Origin: an uncultured Clostridia bacterium | Lineage (GTDB): Bacteria > Bacillota > Clostridia > Christensenellales > CAG-314 | Direction: 5' to 3' | NCBI GenBank assembly: GCA_937915515.1 | Contig: CALGIK010000136.1 | Span: 1 to 6,713, forward strand | Length of the DNA: 6,713 bases | Shown here: positions 5,462 through 6,713 of the stretch, piece by piece | Layout: each line of letters opens with the position of its first letter | Numbering within the stretch: position 1 is the first letter of the stretch | Notes under the pieces: model-generated | Told to the model about the DNA's origin: nothing | The model's database searches: none | The model's input: the letters and a program-made list of their open reading frames with translations, nothing else | Program-made: the position numbers and the translations under genes

Positions 5462-5953
5462 ATGAATCTAATACCGCTGGTTTTGGGCTTTTTGCTGTTT
5501 AAAATGTTACCAGCATTTAATAACAAAAATGCCGCCCAAAAACCCGACGAGTCCGTAAAGCGTGATCCCTTCGGTAATATTGACCAATTGCAGCAAGCGT
5601 TGAGCCTTGTCACGTTGTTTAATAAGCTAAAAGACAACAAAGCAGACATGAGTCAGGTTATGGGCGAGGTTATGAACAATCCGCTTGCAATGGATTTAAT
5701 AAAGCGTTTCGGTTTTGGAGCCAAAGAGGAAAACACAGATGCAAGAAGTTCCTCCGATACTCAAAAAGAATATAACAATCAAACGACAAATCAAAATGCA
5801 AGACAAGAAGCGACAGAAAATAAAGAACCGGAAAAAGAAAAAACCGAAGAAGACTTTAGTTCATCCGACCTTTTTCATCCTGTCGAGAATATAGCAGGTG
5901 TAGAGTTAACAGAAAAATTAAAAAAATATTATGATAACTGGTATTTAAGTTAA
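5462..5953 (+). CDS. Hypothetical protein with N-terminal membrane segment
   Basis: I do not recognise this 163-residue protein. A short hydrophobic segment at the extreme N-terminus (NLIPLVLGFLLFKMLPAF, 2-19) probably anchors it. A conserved-looking helical block follows (38-86, including NIDQLQQALSLVTLFNKL and NPLAMDLIKRFGFG), then an Asn/Gln/Glu/Lys-rich linker (88-132), and a C-terminal tail ending LKKYYDNWYLS. Two adjacent ATG codons occur (5459, 5462); the second is chosen because GGAGG (5450-5454) is 7 nt before it against 4 for the first. The frame continues upstream to 5429, but that start would place the ribosome binding site inside the gene. It is divergent from the 4977-5372 gene and shares a KYYDN motif with it. 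Confidence 0.78.
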   Translation: MNLIPLVLGFLLFKMLPAFNNKNAAQKPDESVKRDPFGNIDQLQQALSLVTLFNKLKDNKADMSQVMGEVMNNPLAMDLIKRFGFGAKEENTDARSSSDTQKEYNNQTTNQNARQEATENKEPEKEKTEEDFSSSDLFHPVENIAGVELTEKLKKYYDNWYLS

Positions 5954-5967
5954 CCAAAGATGAGTCA

Positions 5968-5996
5968 TTGACTTTTTAAAAGAAAAATGCTTTAAT
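5968..5996 (+). promoter_or_regulatory. Promoter of the GDPD gene
   Basis: TTGACT (5968-5973, five of six) and TTTAAT (5991-5996, five of six) are separated by exactly 17 nt, and TG-C before the -10 makes it an extended -10. Transcription should start about 6002-6004, on top of the ATG at 6003, so the mRNA would be leaderless. The -35 begins 15 nt after the upstream gene's stop. Confidence 0.7.
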
Positions 5997-6002
5997 ATAC
6001 CT

Positions 6003-6713
6003 ATGAAAAACAGGCAGGAGATACAAACGGATTTTGATTTGTTTTTGGCGCGTCCAATAGCTCACAGAGGTATTTTTAAAGACAACATAGCCGAAAACAC
6101 AGTGGAAGCAATTATTGCGGCGGCAGAAAAAGGTTTTTGCGTTGAGATAGACGTCAGGATGACAGCAGATTCCATAATTGTAGTTGTACATGACAGTTTT
6201 TTAAGCAGGCTGTGCGGTGCGGAGCAAACAGTCGAACAGTTAACGTATAAAGAGCTTACCGACATAAAACTAAAAACAGGGCAGACAATACCCACGCTTA
6301 AACAAGTTTTACAAACAATAAACGGAAAAGTGCCGTTACTTATCGAATTTAAGCAGTATCAAAAAAATTACAGACAACTAATTGACAATACACTTATAGA
6401 GCTTAACGGATATGACATAAGCAAAGTGGCTTTTCAGAGTTTTTATCCTTCTTGCGTTAAGTATGCCGCAAAAAAATATCCTTTTATTATGACGGGGCAG
6501 TTGGCTTCCGGCAAAATGGAGGGTCAAAACGCTTTTGTTAACCGTTTGTATTATACATTACACATTATGCGTCTTACAAAGGCAAAATTTATAAGTTTTG
6601 ATATAAACTATCTGCCCAACAAGTATGTGCAAAAGTACAATATCGACATCAACAATATCAAAACATTGCAGGATCTGGATAAGCCGCTTCGTGACATGAA
6701 GGCCGGCGAAGGC
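6003..6713 (+). CDS. Glycerophosphodiester phosphodiesterase (C-terminus cut by window edge)
   Basis: GDPD-family TIM-barrel enzyme that hydrolyses glycerophosphodiesters to glycerol 3-phosphate and an alcohol, in phospholipid turnover or phosphate scavenging. The frame is open for 237 codons to the window edge; family members are usually about 240-260 residues, so little is missing. The catalytic and Ca-binding motifs are present in order: AHRG (20-23), ENT (31-33), EID (48-50), VHD (62-64) and IEFK (114-117), followed by FQSF (144-147). No signal peptide or membrane segment is seen, so it is probably cytosolic. The ATG at 6003 is the only reasonable start upstream of the HRG motif, yet it has no ribosome binding site and coincides with the predicted transcription start. 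An AGGCAGGAG at 6012-6020 lies inside the gene and serves no in-frame start at a usable distance. Confidence 0.92.
   Translation, partial: MKNRQEIQTDFDLFLARPIAHRGIFKDNIAENTVEAIIAAAEKGFCVEIDVRMTADSIIVVVHDSFLSRLCGAEQTVEQLTYKELTDIKLKTGQTIPTLKQVLQTINGKVPLLIEFKQYQKNYRQLIDNTLIELNGYDISKVAFQSFYPSCVKYAAKKYPFIMTGQLASGKMEGQNAFVNRLYYTLHIMRLTKAKFISFDINYLPNKYVQKYNIDINNIKTLQDLDKPLRDMKAGEG

Noticed and set aside
5356..5649. Minus-strand open frame of about 97 codons across the divergent region
   Set aside because: It lies antisense to the 5462 gene and overlaps the start of the 4977-5372 gene; both of those have good ribosome binding sites, and this frame has none.
5976..6295. Two minus-strand open frames over the start of the GDPD gene
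   Set aside because: They are antisense to the region coding the HRG, ENT, EID and VHD motifs of the plus-strand GDPD gene.
1..6713. CRISPR array, insertion sequence, integrase or phage module
   Set aside because: No regularly spaced repeats, transposase or recombinase motifs, or terminal inverted repeats with target duplications were seen on either strand.

Overview
The window looks like a piece of a low-GC, AT-rich Bacillota (clostridial-type) chromosome, probably from an uncultured lineage. The reasons are AT-rich codon use, strong AAGGAG/GGAGG ribosome binding sites on several genes, a TPP riboswitch plus terminator in front of an ECF-type thiamine transporter, and a membrane-bound XRE regulator. 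I see no insertion sequence, CRISPR array, phage gene, tRNA or rRNA. The taxonomic placement is an inference from these traits only.

Layout, left to right. (1) Positions 1-426, minus strand: thiT, the thiamine-binding S component of an ECF transporter, cut by the left edge. Its leader (about 437-565) holds a TPP riboswitch and an intrinsic terminator that abuts the ribosome binding site. (2) Positions 711-3424, plus strand: a compact three-gene operon. It contains a YfbR-type 5'-deoxynucleotidase, a small ABC-type ATPase that has lost almost every catalytic motif, and a membrane-anchored S41 (CtpA-like) protease with an intact Ser-Lys-Gln centre. A terminator follows at 3516-3548. (3) Positions 3620-4582, minus strand: an XRE-family DNA-binding protein fused to a six-helix membrane domain that contains an internal duplication. 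It has two candidate extended -10 promoters and a GGTTG/CAACC inverted-repeat cluster over the proximal -35. (4) Positions 4583-4976: a gene-free stretch with three hairpins. (5) Positions 4977-5372 (minus) and 5462-5953 (plus): a divergent pair of unrecognised proteins, one soluble and helical, one with an N-terminal membrane segment; they share a KYYDN motif at opposite ends. (6) Positions 6003-6713, plus strand: a glycerophosphodiester phosphodiesterase, cut by the right edge.

Most of the genes are housekeeping: thiamine uptake, dNMP turnover, extracytoplasmic proteolysis and phospholipid diester turnover. The items that depart from the ordinary are the degenerate ABC ATPase inside the nucleotidase-protease operon, and two genes (yfbR and the GDPD gene) whose best promoter lies so close to the start codon that the mRNA would be leaderless or nearly so, in a genome where the other promoter-proximal genes carry strong Shine-Dalgarno sequences. 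I did not find a clear new multi-gene defence or mobile system.
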